From: Parapedobacter deserti
Lineage (GTDB): Bacteria > Bacteroidota > Bacteroidia > Sphingobacteriales > Sphingobacteriaceae
Assembly (NCBI RefSeq): GCF_042646065.1
Contig: NZ_JBHRTA010000016.1
Coordinates: 1 to 64,000, forward strand
Length of the DNA stretch: 64,000 nt
Direction of reading: 5' to 3'
Position 1 is the first letter of the stretch, and each line of letters opens with the position of its first letter. The notes below the pieces were generated by a model. The model worked only from the letters and a program-made list of their open reading frames with translations, was not told the origin of the DNA and searched no databases. Shown one piece after another: positions 16,411 to 25,725 of the stretch. Made by a program: the position numbers and the translations under genes.

Positions 16411-17481
16411 TTAACCTTTGAGGTTCGAGTGTTCTAAGATTAAGGAAATGATTTGGGTTGCCGCTTGACCATTTCCGTACAACGTCGGGTGATGTACACC
16501 TACTTCTCTTTTCAATAAGATTGGAATTCGCGACAAATCGTCAAAACAAAGCACGTTCCAAGCGTCTGTTAGGGTTTCAGTCCATTCTGTCTCCGATCGG
16601 ATGGTAATGCATGGTGTCTTTAGTATGTATGCTTCTTTTTGGAGGCCTCCCGAATCCGTGATCACGTGGGCAGCATCCATCAAATACTTAATGTTGTCAA
16701 AGTATGAAGCAGGTTCAATAAATTGGATGTTTGTATAGCTGTCGAATCTAATACCAAATGATTTACAAAGGTTTTTTGTCCGTGGGTGAATAGGAAAGAC
16801 AACACGGTGGTCTGCTTGATTCAGAACGTCCAAAATCAGGTGCATTCTATTAGGTTCATCTGTGTTATAAGGTCTATGTATAGTTACGTAATAGTATGGT
16901 TCATGAAGTCTAGGTTCGACATTCGTAATGACGCTCTCCGCAAGCTTTACCGCGTCTGCCATAATATCGCCGGTGAAGAAAACGTTTTCCTCGATACCCT
17001 CCGTGGCAAGATTCTGAACTCCCCGTTCCGTAGAAGTAAAAAGCAGGCTTGACACATGGTCCGTAAGGATACGATTGATTTCTTCGGGCATCTCTTTATT
17101 AAAGCTTCTTAAACCAGCTTCCACGTGAATGACAGGAATGTTTAACTTTGATGCGACCAACGCGCCGGCCAACGTTGAATTTGTGTCTCCGTAAACCAAA
17201 ACATAGTCCGGAGTTTCTTTAAGTAAAATCGGTTCGATCTCTTGTAACATCCTTCCCGTCTGCTCACCATGTTGGCCTCCGCCAGTGGCTAAAATATAGT
17301 CAGGTTTTCTGATTTTCAGTTGATCAAAAAAAACCTGACTCATATTTGAGTCATAGTGTTGGCCTGTGTGGATGGTTACAATATTGATTTTGTCTCTTGC
17401 TGCGAAATCAAAGGGTGCGTGCTTAATAAACTGCGGACGGGCACCAATAACAACTAGTATCTTAATTTTTCTATCTCCCAT
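16411..17481 (-). CDS. wbpI: UDP-sugar 2-epimerase, WbpI/WecB type
   Basis: 356 aa, the normal size for non-hydrolysing UDP-GlcNAc 2-epimerases. Visible are IGARPQFIK near the N-terminus, HTGQHYD, GDTNSTLAG, HVEAGLRS and ITDSGGLQKEA. RSETEWTET is typical of the WbpI branch rather than plain WecB. WbpI turns UDP-2,3-diacetamido-glucuronic acid into the manno form. The other four enzymes of that pathway are encoded 8-14 kb upstream on the same strand, which supports this choice. The start ATG shares one base with the stop of the preceding glycosyltransferase (TAATG). WecB is the alternative. Confidence 0.75.
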   Translation of the reverse strand: MGDRKIKILVVIGARPQFIKHAPFDFAARDKINIVTIHTGQHYDSNMSQVFFDQLKIRKPDYILATGGGQHGEQTGRMLQEIEPILLKETPDYVLVYGDTNSTLAGALVASKLNIPVIHVEAGLRSFNKEMPEEINRILTDHVSSLLFTSTERGVQNLATEGIEENVFFTGDIMADAVKLAESVITNVEPRLHEPYYYVTIHRPYNTDEPNRMHLILDVLNQADHRVVFPIHPRTKNLCKSFGIRFDSYTNIQFIEPASYFDNIKYLMDAAHVITDSGGLQKEAYILKTPCITIRSETEWTETLTDAWNVLCFDDLSRIPILLKREVGVHHPTLYGNGQAATQIISLILEHSNLKG

Positions 17482-18581
17482 TACTGAATTATCGTTTGTT
17501 CATATATTTTGATCATTTGCTGGACATTGTCGGGCCAGTGGTATAGCTCTCTTACTCGATTGCGCCCAGCTCTCCCCATTTTTTCTCTGATCTCGGCATT
17601 CAGATATAGATATTCAATTGCTTTTGCCAAATCTTTTACGTTTTTAGGTTTCACCTTTATCCCGGTAATACCGTCTACTACGACCTCATTCAGTCCGCCG
17701 ACACTACTCACAATGGTCGGTTTACACATAGCAGAAGCTTCTACAGCTGCAACGCCGAAGCTTTCGCTGTCTAAAATGGATGGGAATATTCCGACATCGA
17801 TGTTGCTATAGTAGTAAGGTACTCGATGTTGCGGCACCGCGTTGATAAAGTCACAATATGTATCGACCTCTAATTCCTTAGCAAGGTTTTTTAGTGCCGA
17901 TTCCTTACTGCCCTTCCCAACGATTAATAGTCTAACATCATTGCCCACTTGTCGTTGCTTAAAAATAGCAAAAGCTTGGATTAGGTAGTTGATCCCGTAT
18001 TTGTCTTCAAGCGATTTGATTGTTCCTATGGTAAACACATGTTTGTCTCCGTCTCGAACATATTTCGTGGGGTCAAATAATTCTAAGTCTACACCGAATG
18101 GAGTTACTGTTATGTCTTTATCTGTGTATTTCCGAGTTTCAGTTGCCATTACGTGGCTTGTGGAAAGTATTTTGTCAGCAGCTTTTAGGTTGTAGATTAG
18201 TATACTTTTAAAGACGCTGTTTTTTTTCGGGAAGTCGTACACATCTGCTCCCCAAACGGAAACAATGAACGGCTTGAAGCCTGCGAGAGTGCCTAGTAGA
18301 CCATAACTACTGGCATAATGGGCATGTAATAAATGCGGCTTAATCTCGTTTAAGCAACTTTTTAAGCTTGAAAGAGCAGTGATGTACTTTATCTTATCAA
18401 ATATATTAGTCCGGCTTTGTGAAATTCCCGCGTGTTTGTGGGTAATGCCCAACTCCTTATAAACATTATGGTTGGCTGGAGATAAGCTCCATAAACTCAC
18501 GTCGACTTGTTGCTTAGATAGAGCAACAATCCATTTGATGGTATGTGATGAATTTCCGTCTGCTATAATGAGAACTTTCAT
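17481..18581 (-). CDS. Family 4 glycosyltransferase
   Basis: 366 aa, GT-B fold. The N-terminus MKVLIIADGNSSHTIKW is followed by HAHYASSYG and VSVWGADVYDFP. The C-terminal donor-binding domain has TIGTIKSLEDKYG, LLIVGKG and the EX7E-like stretch SESFGVAAVEA, ending with a typical amphipathic helix. It should transfer a sugar from a nucleotide donor, retaining configuration, to the lipid-linked repeat unit. It is translationally coupled to the epimerase gene downstream. The donor is unknown. Confidence 0.85.
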   Translation of the reverse strand: MKVLIIADGNSSHTIKWIVALSKQQVDVSLWSLSPANHNVYKELGITHKHAGISQSRTNIFDKIKYITALSSLKSCLNEIKPHLLHAHYASSYGLLGTLAGFKPFIVSVWGADVYDFPKKNSVFKSILIYNLKAADKILSTSHVMATETRKYTDKDITVTPFGVDLELFDPTKYVRDGDKHVFTIGTIKSLEDKYGINYLIQAFAIFKQRQVGNDVRLLIVGKGSKESALKNLAKELEVDTYCDFINAVPQHRVPYYYSNIDVGIFPSILDSESFGVAAVEASAMCKPTIVSSVGGLNEVVVDGITGIKVKPKNVKDLAKAIEYLYLNAEIREKMGRAGRNRVRELYHWPDNVQQMIKIYEQTIIQ

Positions 18582-18602
18582 TTTTTCAATAGGGGATAGA
18601 AC

Positions 18603-19730
18603 CTAATTATTCCGGTTTGTGACGGCTGATAAAGATAATGCGACCTCCGTCGCTCGGTTGTCCCATGTATTTGTCTGCGCCACATGAACCAGATTTTTTT
18701 GAAAATCTTTTAAGTTTGAATCAATGGGACCGAGTTTGGATGCTTCCATCCATTGCTTTATGTGTTCCTTACTGAATTTAATAGCCCAACCAATCGCACT
18801 TTTTTTTACAAAATTGCCCACAGCTGTATTCTCTACTGAAAGAACTGGTTTTAAGTAAGAAATATATTCAAACAACTTTGCGGGCATAGCGAATTGCCAG
18901 TACTCTGTCGGTTTAACGAACAGGCAACAGAGGTCACAGGTCTTATATAGATCGATTAGCTCATCACCCTTTTTGTGGACAACGCGGATGTTATCACTCC
19001 TATCAATTGTTTCACGCATCGGATTTTCTAGTTTCTGATAGTCGTCATGTCTGCAACAGATCGTAAATACGATGTGGGAGTATTCAACAACCTGTTTAAT
19101 GAATAAGGTTAGGTCGTATATGTCTCCTCCAATCCCTCCCACGTATAATATCCGAATTGGATGACACCAAGTCGGCTCCGAAAATTGATTTTTCATTGAC
19201 AGGGTGCCAGGGGGCAAACTGATCGTTTCTTTCTTTAACTCCGGTATGTATTTCTTCATTTTTAAGGATGGCAGAAACAATACGTCTACTAATTTTGTGT
19301 ATTGAAGAATATCATACTTATAAAAAAATTTGGCTACTATCCTTTTCAAGGGGCTTGCCTGATCGTTGTAAAATTTGAACTTCCAATGGATGTCTCTATA
19401 AAAAAGGCCGATTCGGATATTGTGGTTCTTGCAATATCTCCAAAAACTAAAGTCCATTAACGGAAAAGTGGGGAAGTGGTGATGCTCAGTGAGCAACGTT
19501 GGCATAGTCGAACTTTCGGAATATACAAACTCATATTTAATACCCCCCTCTATATTGTCTTGGATTGTTTTAATTTGCTTTTTTCTTTCTTTCCCAACCC
19601 CCATTACAACATCAACTCGATATCCTATTTTCCTGAAAGCATCAAGCATCTTAAATGGACGAATTTGGCTTGCTGAAATTCTATTTGGATCTGGTTTGTA
19701 CGGAAGGTGGAATATGATTCTTTTGTCCAT
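18603..19730 (-). CDS. GT-B glycosyltransferase
   Basis: 375 aa. The order of parts (SASQIRPFKMLDAFRKIGYRV at the N-terminus, ILYVGGIGGDIYDL at the start of the C-terminal domain, and AMPAKLFEYISYLKPVLS near 305) is that of a GT-B glycosyltransferase. The match to a named family is weak. The 5' end overlaps the wzy-like gene by 50 bp, so the two are probably co-translated. The acceptor and donor sugars cannot be predicted. Confidence 0.7.
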   Translation of the reverse strand: MDKRIIFHLPYKPDPNRISASQIRPFKMLDAFRKIGYRVDVVMGVGKERKKQIKTIQDNIEGGIKYEFVYSESSTMPTLLTEHHHFPTFPLMDFSFWRYCKNHNIRIGLFYRDIHWKFKFYNDQASPLKRIVAKFFYKYDILQYTKLVDVLFLPSLKMKKYIPELKKETISLPPGTLSMKNQFSEPTWCHPIRILYVGGIGGDIYDLTLFIKQVVEYSHIVFTICCRHDDYQKLENPMRETIDRSDNIRVVHKKGDELIDLYKTCDLCCLFVKPTEYWQFAMPAKLFEYISYLKPVLSVENTAVGNFVKKSAIGWAIKFSKEHIKQWMEASKLGPIDSNLKDFQKNLVHVAQTNTWDNRATEVALSLSAVTNRNN

Positions 19731-21066
19731 AGCCTTTTATTAGTTGAAGATACTTCGATAAAAATATGATTAGCAGCAATACGGCTGACAGCATTAACAT
19801 TATCGGATGGTATAGGTATTCGTTGAATCCACCACTTATCGCTCCTTTATAGGAAAAATAACAAAACAAGCCCAAGAACACGGGAGTCTTTTTCATCCTC
19901 AGAAAGAATATATACATGGACTGGATTAGAAAACCTACATATAACGGTGATGCTAGTAGGCCGAATTTTCCGAAGTTTGCCCAAGCCTCTGCAATAAATA
20001 GTGAATTCATAACTCCTGCTGTACCCTCCTCGACTGCTTCTGGGTTGTACCGCTCCATTAATATTCTTGCGGATCGTTCCGACCGCTCAATTCCTAATAA
20101 ATCGGTAAGCTGTGCAAAGCTACTGAAGCCCAAGAAGTCATGATGCTGAGGAAATGTCTCAAAACTAAAATATATTCCTGCACTTTGACTTAACAGTATT
20201 CGTCCTGGGATACCAAAACTCAGACTAAACAAAATATTCGATTCAGACGGGCTAAGAAATGAGTACATTAACAAAAGCATAGTAATGAGTCCCGCACCTG
20301 AATAAATCAGCGTAAACCTCTTTATTTGCCCTTTTTCGTACACTCTAAAAAAGAGAAATCCTATCAGATATAATACCACAGGAGCTTTTGCCATATTGTA
20401 CGTCAATATCAATATCGACAGAATGAATGTGCCCCAAAACCAAATTCGATCTCTAAGGCGTCGGGTCATCCGATAATAACCATATGCAATATATGATATG
20501 ATTGGCGTCAAAAGGAGCCCGAAAACATTACGAAATATTGGGTTTCCTTTGAATTCTCTTCCGACTTCCTCCCTTAGTCCCGCTAATAACAGAGCGTCAC
20601 CACCTTTTACCAGTTCAATAATGGGGATTTCTCGCATCATGATGTAGGTGTATACAACAGATAAGGCGCACATTGTGGTGACTAAGTAGAGTGGAAACCG
20701 GACAAATGAGTCAGTATTAGATGTATATGGAGTGATTCTTTGCGCAACATACTTCTTAAATAACATTCTAGTGTTAGCGGCGAATATTTTATTGGCAAGC
20801 AGCATACCTAAAGGCAGCATTAACATTGTATACAGAATTGCCCAGTAACCCATTTGTCTCGGTGCCTCGCTCGATAATTTACTTATTTGATAGTGATTAT
20901 CAACGGAGTAAACTACTAGGATGGCTGAAAAAAAACACTGTAGGATAACGTTGTAGTACGCAATCCAAGAGATCATGTTCAATTTCAAAGGATTTAATGT
21001 GCCTGCCGCATTTTTGAATAGAGTAATGGCCCCTATTAAAACTATGATGCCTACTACAAGGTACAT
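19681..21066 (-). CDS. O-antigen/capsule polymerase (Wzy-like)
   Basis: 461 aa, strongly hydrophobic with about 11-12 predicted membrane helices. A long soluble loop (about 290-370, from FGIPGRILLSQSAG to EEGTAGVMNSLFIAEAW) lies between helices, as in Wzy polymerases; the pattern fits the O-ag_pol_Wzy family. Such proteins join undecaprenyl-linked repeat units in the periplasm. Sequence conservation in Wzy is low, so the call rests on topology and context with wzx and several glycosyltransferases. Confidence 0.75.
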   Translation of the reverse strand: MYLVVGIIVLIGAITLFKNAAGTLNPLKLNMISWIAYYNVILQCFFSAILVVYSVDNHYQISKLSSEAPRQMGYWAILYTMLMLPLGMLLANKIFAANTRMLFKKYVAQRITPYTSNTDSFVRFPLYLVTTMCALSVVYTYIMMREIPIIELVKGGDALLLAGLREEVGREFKGNPIFRNVFGLLLTPIISYIAYGYYRMTRRLRDRIWFWGTFILSILILTYNMAKAPVVLYLIGFLFFRVYEKGQIKRFTLIYSGAGLITMLLLMYSFLSPSESNILFSLSFGIPGRILLSQSAGIYFSFETFPQHHDFLGFSSFAQLTDLLGIERSERSARILMERYNPEAVEEGTAGVMNSLFIAEAWANFGKFGLLASPLYVGFLIQSMYIFFLRMKKTPVFLGLFCYFSYKGAISGGFNEYLYHPIMLMLSAVLLLIIFLSKYLQLIKGYGQKNHIPPSVQTRSK

Positions 21067-21094
21067 GGATCTATCTTATTTGTGTAAGGCGCTG

Positions 21095-22501
21095 TCAGAA
21101 CCTTTCGCTAACGATTTCTTCCAAAATATTGAAACATCTTTGATCGTGAAAAAATGAATTGTGCCAGAGTAATATAAAATTTCCTTTATAAAAATAGCAT
21201 TGTTTCATCAAATGTTTGAAAGTTTTAATTGCTTCTCCTGTATAGCCTAAATTCATGTAGTTTGATGAAATTACAGTTGTTTCCATGGCTATAAGTGGGC
21301 GTTCTTTTATTTTTAGCTTCGCTCTATTCTTTAAATCATACATGGTATACTCATAACAAGTACCGCACCTGAATCCGACGTGATCGGCATAAGATAATGT
21401 CGAATCGTACTGTAAGTTAGCGCTATCCAAATGCGTGATGGTTTCAGGCGTTCGGTATCTTAGATAATGCTGTCTGACTCCAATATGACTTTGCTTGATA
21501 TCAAGTCGCTGTAGTTTGTCGGTCAAAATTGTTGCTTCTTTTTGCGTTTGTTTCTGATTTAAGTATGTGTTATAGCTGGAATGTAGCCCTATTTCATGAC
21601 CTCTATGGTGAATGTCCAACATAAGTTTCTCGATCATTGGATTGTCCAGCGTATAATTGCCGTCAATTTGGCCAGCGGTATGGTCACATATAAAATAAAA
21701 GGCCATTCCGGTGTTGTTCTTCTCTGCTAACCTCATGAGATAGTTAAACGTGTTGTGAGAATCCGCTCTCCACCCGTGTTTTTTGACATTAAAAAACTCT
21801 TTCACGTTTCTCACACTCGTTCGAAAGTCCAACGAATTGATTAGATTGCTCGTAATTTTTCTGGCAAGAAGCCTATAATTTTCGTTAATCGGATTAAACG
21901 GCCAATCAACGTCGCAGGTCAACGTTATTCGAAACGATTGCTTTTTTCTACTTAACCTTGAATTTGGATCAGAGATTAGTTGCCATAGTATTTCTACGTA
22001 TTCGTTTACAATAGGCCGCGTTAAAAAGCTAGCTTTGTAGGCGACGGAAGATTTGCTTGGAAAGCGGTCATGGCTGTCTCGATCATCGACCACCATTTCT
22101 TCATAACGACTTAGCATAAAAAATATACTGCCAAATAGATCGATGCCACATGAAATATTGCTTTCATCATTGCGAACTATGTAGGCTTCACCAAATAGAA
22201 CATTGATGTCTGAAAAAGGCAGCGATTCTGTAAGGAAGGTCCTATTCAGATGAAGAACTTTTAACGGCATTTTGGGGAGAGTGTCGTCAGAAAGCCATTT
22301 TACCGAGGCATTTCGAAAGAAGGTGTCGTTGAGTTCTATATCCTTACGGGGGCCCGGAGCATCTATACTAATGGTGGTTTTATCACTGATTGAATCATCG
22401 AAACGCACCGTATAATCTAGGCCTAAAAATTCAGAGAGTACGACTTCGAAAACGTAATTCTTCTCAGGGACGCACGTCTTACTTGTTTCAATGATGATCA
22501 T
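21095..22501 (-). CDS. Polysaccharide deacetylase family protein
   Basis: 468 aa. The C-terminal two thirds carry NodB-like motifs: LTCDVDWPFN (position of the TFDD motif), HEIGLHSSYN (the His-x3-His metal motif region) and GVRQHYLRYR. The first 150 residues form an extra domain seen in Bacteroidota proteins of this type. No signal peptide, so it probably acts in the cytoplasm on a nucleotide sugar or lipid-linked intermediate. Its stop overlaps the following acyltransferase set by a few bases (ATG of this gene over the stop of the acyltransferase), forming a unit with the acyltransferase and the ATP-grasp gene. Confidence 0.75.
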   Translation of the reverse strand: MIIIETSKTCVPEKNYVFEVVLSEFLGLDYTVRFDDSISDKTTISIDAPGPRKDIELNDTFFRNASVKWLSDDTLPKMPLKVLHLNRTFLTESLPFSDINVLFGEAYIVRNDESNISCGIDLFGSIFFMLSRYEEMVVDDRDSHDRFPSKSSVAYKASFLTRPIVNEYVEILWQLISDPNSRLSRKKQSFRITLTCDVDWPFNPINENYRLLARKITSNLINSLDFRTSVRNVKEFFNVKKHGWRADSHNTFNYLMRLAEKNNTGMAFYFICDHTAGQIDGNYTLDNPMIEKLMLDIHHRGHEIGLHSSYNTYLNQKQTQKEATILTDKLQRLDIKQSHIGVRQHYLRYRTPETITHLDSANLQYDSTLSYADHVGFRCGTCYEYTMYDLKNRAKLKIKERPLIAMETTVISSNYMNLGYTGEAIKTFKHLMKQCYFYKGNFILLWHNSFFHDQRCFNILEEIVSERF

Positions 22502-22992
22502 CTTCTAAATTTTATGATCTTTGCTGGGTTCCCAACAACTATTGCGTTCTCGGGTACATCTTTGGTTACTACTGCTCCGGCGCCTACCACGGCTCCGCTA
22601 CCTATGGAAACTCCCATGAGTATTGTCGCGTTAGCACCAATCCAAACATCGTTTCCTATATTGACAGGGCGACGGATCGATTCTTGACTACACATTGGAA
22701 TGCCGTTTAGTATCGTCCCATGATTTCGTGACCAGATCACTGTTTTCGGACCAATCATCACATCGTCTCCGATGTATATTTCACCGGATAGATGACAATC
22801 TGCATTAATGTAAAAGTTGTTTCCAATGACTATTAAGGGATCTCCTACTATCCGAGAATAAGGCTCTATTACGGCTCTACCCTTGAACTTTGTGTTGGTT
22901 AGGATGGTATTGTTATGTATAACAATACCCTTCGTTTTCATTTTAAAACGGTAAACCCGTTGCCTTATAAGATTAATTATAGTCTTGGGCAT
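22498..22992 (-). CDS. Hexapeptide-repeat acyltransferase
   Basis: 164 aa. Left-handed beta-helix turns run from residue 30 to 150 (IGNNFYINAD, IGDDVMIGPK, IGNDVWIGAN, IGSGAVVGAG, VPENAIVVGNPAKII), the pattern of NodL/LacA/CysE-type acetyltransferases. The helix is interrupted by a loop carrying the usual active-site region at WSRNHG. It likely O- or N-acetylates a sugar of the repeat unit using acetyl-CoA. It sits 4 bp after the ATP-grasp gene and overlaps the deacetylase gene. Confidence 0.85.
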   Translation of the reverse strand: MPKTIINLIRQRVYRFKMKTKGIVIHNNTILTNTKFKGRAVIEPYSRIVGDPLIVIGNNFYINADCHLSGEIYIGDDVMIGPKTVIWSRNHGTILNGIPMCSQESIRRPVNIGNDVWIGANATILMGVSIGSGAVVGAGAVVTKDVPENAIVVGNPAKIIKFRR

Positions 22993-22996
22993 AATA

Positions 22997-24241
22997 CTAA
23001 GTCCTTTTTATAAGTCTTTTAGTTTTATTGACGATAAAATTCTTAATACTAGCTAGTGAAACCGTAATATCGTCCGGACTAAACTCAGCTTTTACAAGCT
23101 TCTGACAAGCTAGACTATTTTTCCATTGTTTTAAGCCCATGTGCCAGAGCGGGAAGTGCTTTTTATAATTATTGATACAATTGTCGAAATCCTCCAAGTA
23201 TTTGACATACTTCACCTCTCCATTTTTTAAATGTTTGCAGTTGTGTTTTCCGTCATAGTCAGCTTTGAGCAAATCTGTGTAAGCCAACCAAGGTAGACTA
23301 ACGCCGCAGGCTGGCGTAATTCCAATCCATGACCATGATCTTGGGTTTATCTCGATCAAGTAGTACACTCCTGTCATTTCATGTCTTTTATATTCAAACT
23401 CTGCAATTCCCTTATACTTTAGTTCTTTTACAATTTTGGCGGTATTTTCTATTAATCTATCAGGGACTTGGTAAACCTCTCCTACGATGCAATCCCCATA
23501 TTCTGCAGGATACCCCCTTACTTTTCTTCCTGTAAATGTACCTATTAAATCGCTATGTACGTCAGCATATACGCCCACAGTAAACATTTGATCAGAAACG
23601 CCCATAATAAGCTGTTGAAATATCAGAAATGGTAGGTAGTCCTTTTCCTTTGTTAGAAAAGTCTCTAGAGCACGCTTATCGTAGATTTTTGTTAGTCTCA
23701 AACGGTCTAATTCGGTCTCAAGCAACTTAGCGTCCAAGCCGTGGTCCGACGAACTGCGCCTAGCGTTCGGCTTTGCAATAATGGGAAAATCAATATCAAG
23801 ACATTTCATCACTTGAGACAAGGTGTATGTACGCGGCGTTAAATAGCTGTTACGATTACCCAGTTCATAAAACTTTTGTTTGTCAAGGACCAATTCTACA
23901 ACCTCTTGGTTTGAAACGCAAGGTATACTCACCGCGGAAAGTGCTGTTTTGTTCCTCGCAATGGCCTGCGCCCAAATGTCATTTGTCGGGAATAGAACCG
24001 GTTTTTCCTTCTCTTTTTTACATAGTTCGTATAGTTGATCTATAAATCTTGATTCATAGCCAGCTGGATCGGCGCATTTGACGTACTTGGCGTACCGCGA
24101 ATACGTGCCAATAGACCGGCTACAATCCATAGCAATACATGATACCCCGCGTCTGCCAAGCTCTTGTATGATACTGAGTCCATTGAAGTTGCAATTAAAA
24201 ACTATTGCCTTATTCGTTCCATTTTGAGAGTTAAACTTCAT
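22997..24241 (-). CDS. ATP-grasp ligase (carboxylate-amine ligase-like)
   Basis: 414 aa. An N-terminal nucleotide-binding-like half (residues 1-110) is followed by an ATP-grasp domain: FPIIAKPNARRSSS (phosphate-binding lysine), QQLIMGVSDQMFTVGVY, and the Mg-binding IEINPRSWSW. Such enzymes join a carboxylate to an amine using ATP. In surface polysaccharide loci they can attach amino acids to sugars; here a uronic-acid pathway provides free carboxyl groups, so amidation of a uronate is possible (inference). It is followed at 4 bp by the acyltransferase gene. Confidence 0.75.
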   Translation of the reverse strand: MKFNSQNGTNKAIVFNCNFNGLSIIQELGRRGVSCIAMDCSRSIGTYSRYAKYVKCADPAGYESRFIDQLYELCKKEKEKPVLFPTNDIWAQAIARNKTALSAVSIPCVSNQEVVELVLDKQKFYELGNRNSYLTPRTYTLSQVMKCLDIDFPIIAKPNARRSSSDHGLDAKLLETELDRLRLTKIYDKRALETFLTKEKDYLPFLIFQQLIMGVSDQMFTVGVYADVHSDLIGTFTGRKVRGYPAEYGDCIVGEVYQVPDRLIENTAKIVKELKYKGIAEFEYKRHEMTGVYYLIEINPRSWSWIGITPACGVSLPWLAYTDLLKADYDGKHNCKHLKNGEVKYVKYLEDFDNCINNYKKHFPLWHMGLKQWKNSLACQKLVKAEFSPDDITVSLASIKNFIVNKTKRLIKRT

Positions 24242-24462
24242 GCGAATTAGCTAATGACTTTTAAAGATATTCTATGTTCTGTGCTTACTGTTTCATCTAT
24301 ATGCTATTATACCATTTAATGCCTTTCCCACCTCACCAAAACGCATTTCAAATCGTATCTAAATTCTATGAGTCAATAAGCAAACATATCGGTTATGGCG
24401 ACCATTGACTAGCTTCTCAAAATTGCCACAGTATTTTTCATCTCTATCCACCTGTCAATGGG

Positions 24463-25725
24463 TTACAATAATTTTTTTGACACTAAGTACAATACCAACA
24501 GAAGACAGCTATACACTACGCTACCTAGAGACATATACAAAAATAAGAAGTGTGATATGCTAAACTTATAAACATACGATATTGTAAAGGAAACGATGTT
24601 TGCCGAAAAAAGCACTATTTGCAGAATTAACGCGAGTCCCTGTTTTTCGAAGGCTCCGGTAACCAGACTCAAAGGCCCATAAACAGTCCTTATAAAAAAA
24701 AGAGGTAATAAAATTTTTGAATAGGTTCCTGCCACACGCCATGCTTCGCCAAACATAAGCGCAAATAAGTCTTCAATAACAAAAAACAAAACAGTGAATA
24801 CTGGCATGCAGATAATTAGCAGTTTTTTCAGTGTCGATAAAAACTCCTTGGAAGCCGCTTTACCTTCCTTATAGCGATCAGCACAAATTTGGTAGAATAA
24901 TTGTCCCATATTGTTGCTTATTAGCGATAAGGGAACATTTAGATATCGGTAACCATAAGAGTAGTATCCTAGCTGCTTAATACCATATAGATTCGAAATG
25001 AAAAAAGTATTTATATTAACAGATAAATTATTAATTAGTATACCCCAGACAGAAATCAAAGGAAATTTTTTATAACGCTTAGCATTTTGAACGATGGTGC
25101 TTCTTGTCACCTTTTTAAATTCGCTGCGATGCGACATAAAATGTCTTATCATTTTATAATTTCCAAATAAGGCAGAGAAGAAACTTCCTAAAATCAGGCC
25201 AACGTAATTGATCCCTGCCAAACCAAAACCCAACTGTAACCCTGCATTTGACACAGACCTAATGATGTTTGATCCTGCTATGGTCTTATATTTCTTGAAT
25301 CGGAGAGAAAAGTAATTTAAAGCGTTATATAGTCCTCCTAGAAACGCCGCGAAAGGGACTAGATACAGCCAGCTTCCCAACCCGTCCCCTCCAATCAGGA
25401 TTAATATTGGCTGCTTAAACAAAATAAAAACGACGAAGAGAAGTAAGGAGACCGCAAAGGCAACGATCATGGAAAGAAAAGCCAAGCTAATGGCGTCTGC
25501 ATCTTCTTTGGGTAAGGGGATTGCAAACTCGTACCTAAGATTAATCGCAGAGACGAAAACAAAGACCATGGCATTAAAGATAGCCAATATCCCAAAATCT
25601 TCAGGGGTGAATAACCGCACTAGGAATACGCTCGCTAGCAAGGGAACTATTTGAGCCAAAACCGACCCCGAAAAAAGCGTAGCAAAATTCCTGTTAAAAT
25701 CCGACTTTAGTATGTTCTTGATCAA
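24463..25725 (-). CDS. Wzx-like lipopolysaccharide/oligosaccharide flippase
   Basis: 420 aa with 12 or more hydrophobic helices and the N-terminal pattern NFATLFSGSVLAQIVPLLASVFLVRLF typical of Polysacc_synt/Wzx proteins. It would flip undecaprenyl-linked repeat units to the periplasm. Its start overlaps the stop of wbpB-like by 4 bp, so it is co-transcribed with the sugar-pathway genes. The 221 bp after it, up to the ATP-grasp gene, are AT-rich and hold no gene I can support; this is a likely cassette boundary. Confidence 0.85.
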   Translation of the reverse strand: MIKNILKSDFNRNFATLFSGSVLAQIVPLLASVFLVRLFTPEDFGILAIFNAMVFVFVSAINLRYEFAIPLPKEDADAISLAFLSMIVAFAVSLLLFVVFILFKQPILILIGGDGLGSWLYLVPFAAFLGGLYNALNYFSLRFKKYKTIAGSNIIRSVSNAGLQLGFGLAGINYVGLILGSFFSALFGNYKMIRHFMSHRSEFKKVTRSTIVQNAKRYKKFPLISVWGILINNLSVNINTFFISNLYGIKQLGYYSYGYRYLNVPLSLISNNMGQLFYQICADRYKEGKAASKEFLSTLKKLLIICMPVFTVLFFVIEDLFALMFGEAWRVAGTYSKILLPLFFIRTVYGPLSLVTGAFEKQGLALILQIVLFSANIVSFTISYVYKFSISHFLFLYMSLGSVVYSCLLLVLYLVSKKLL

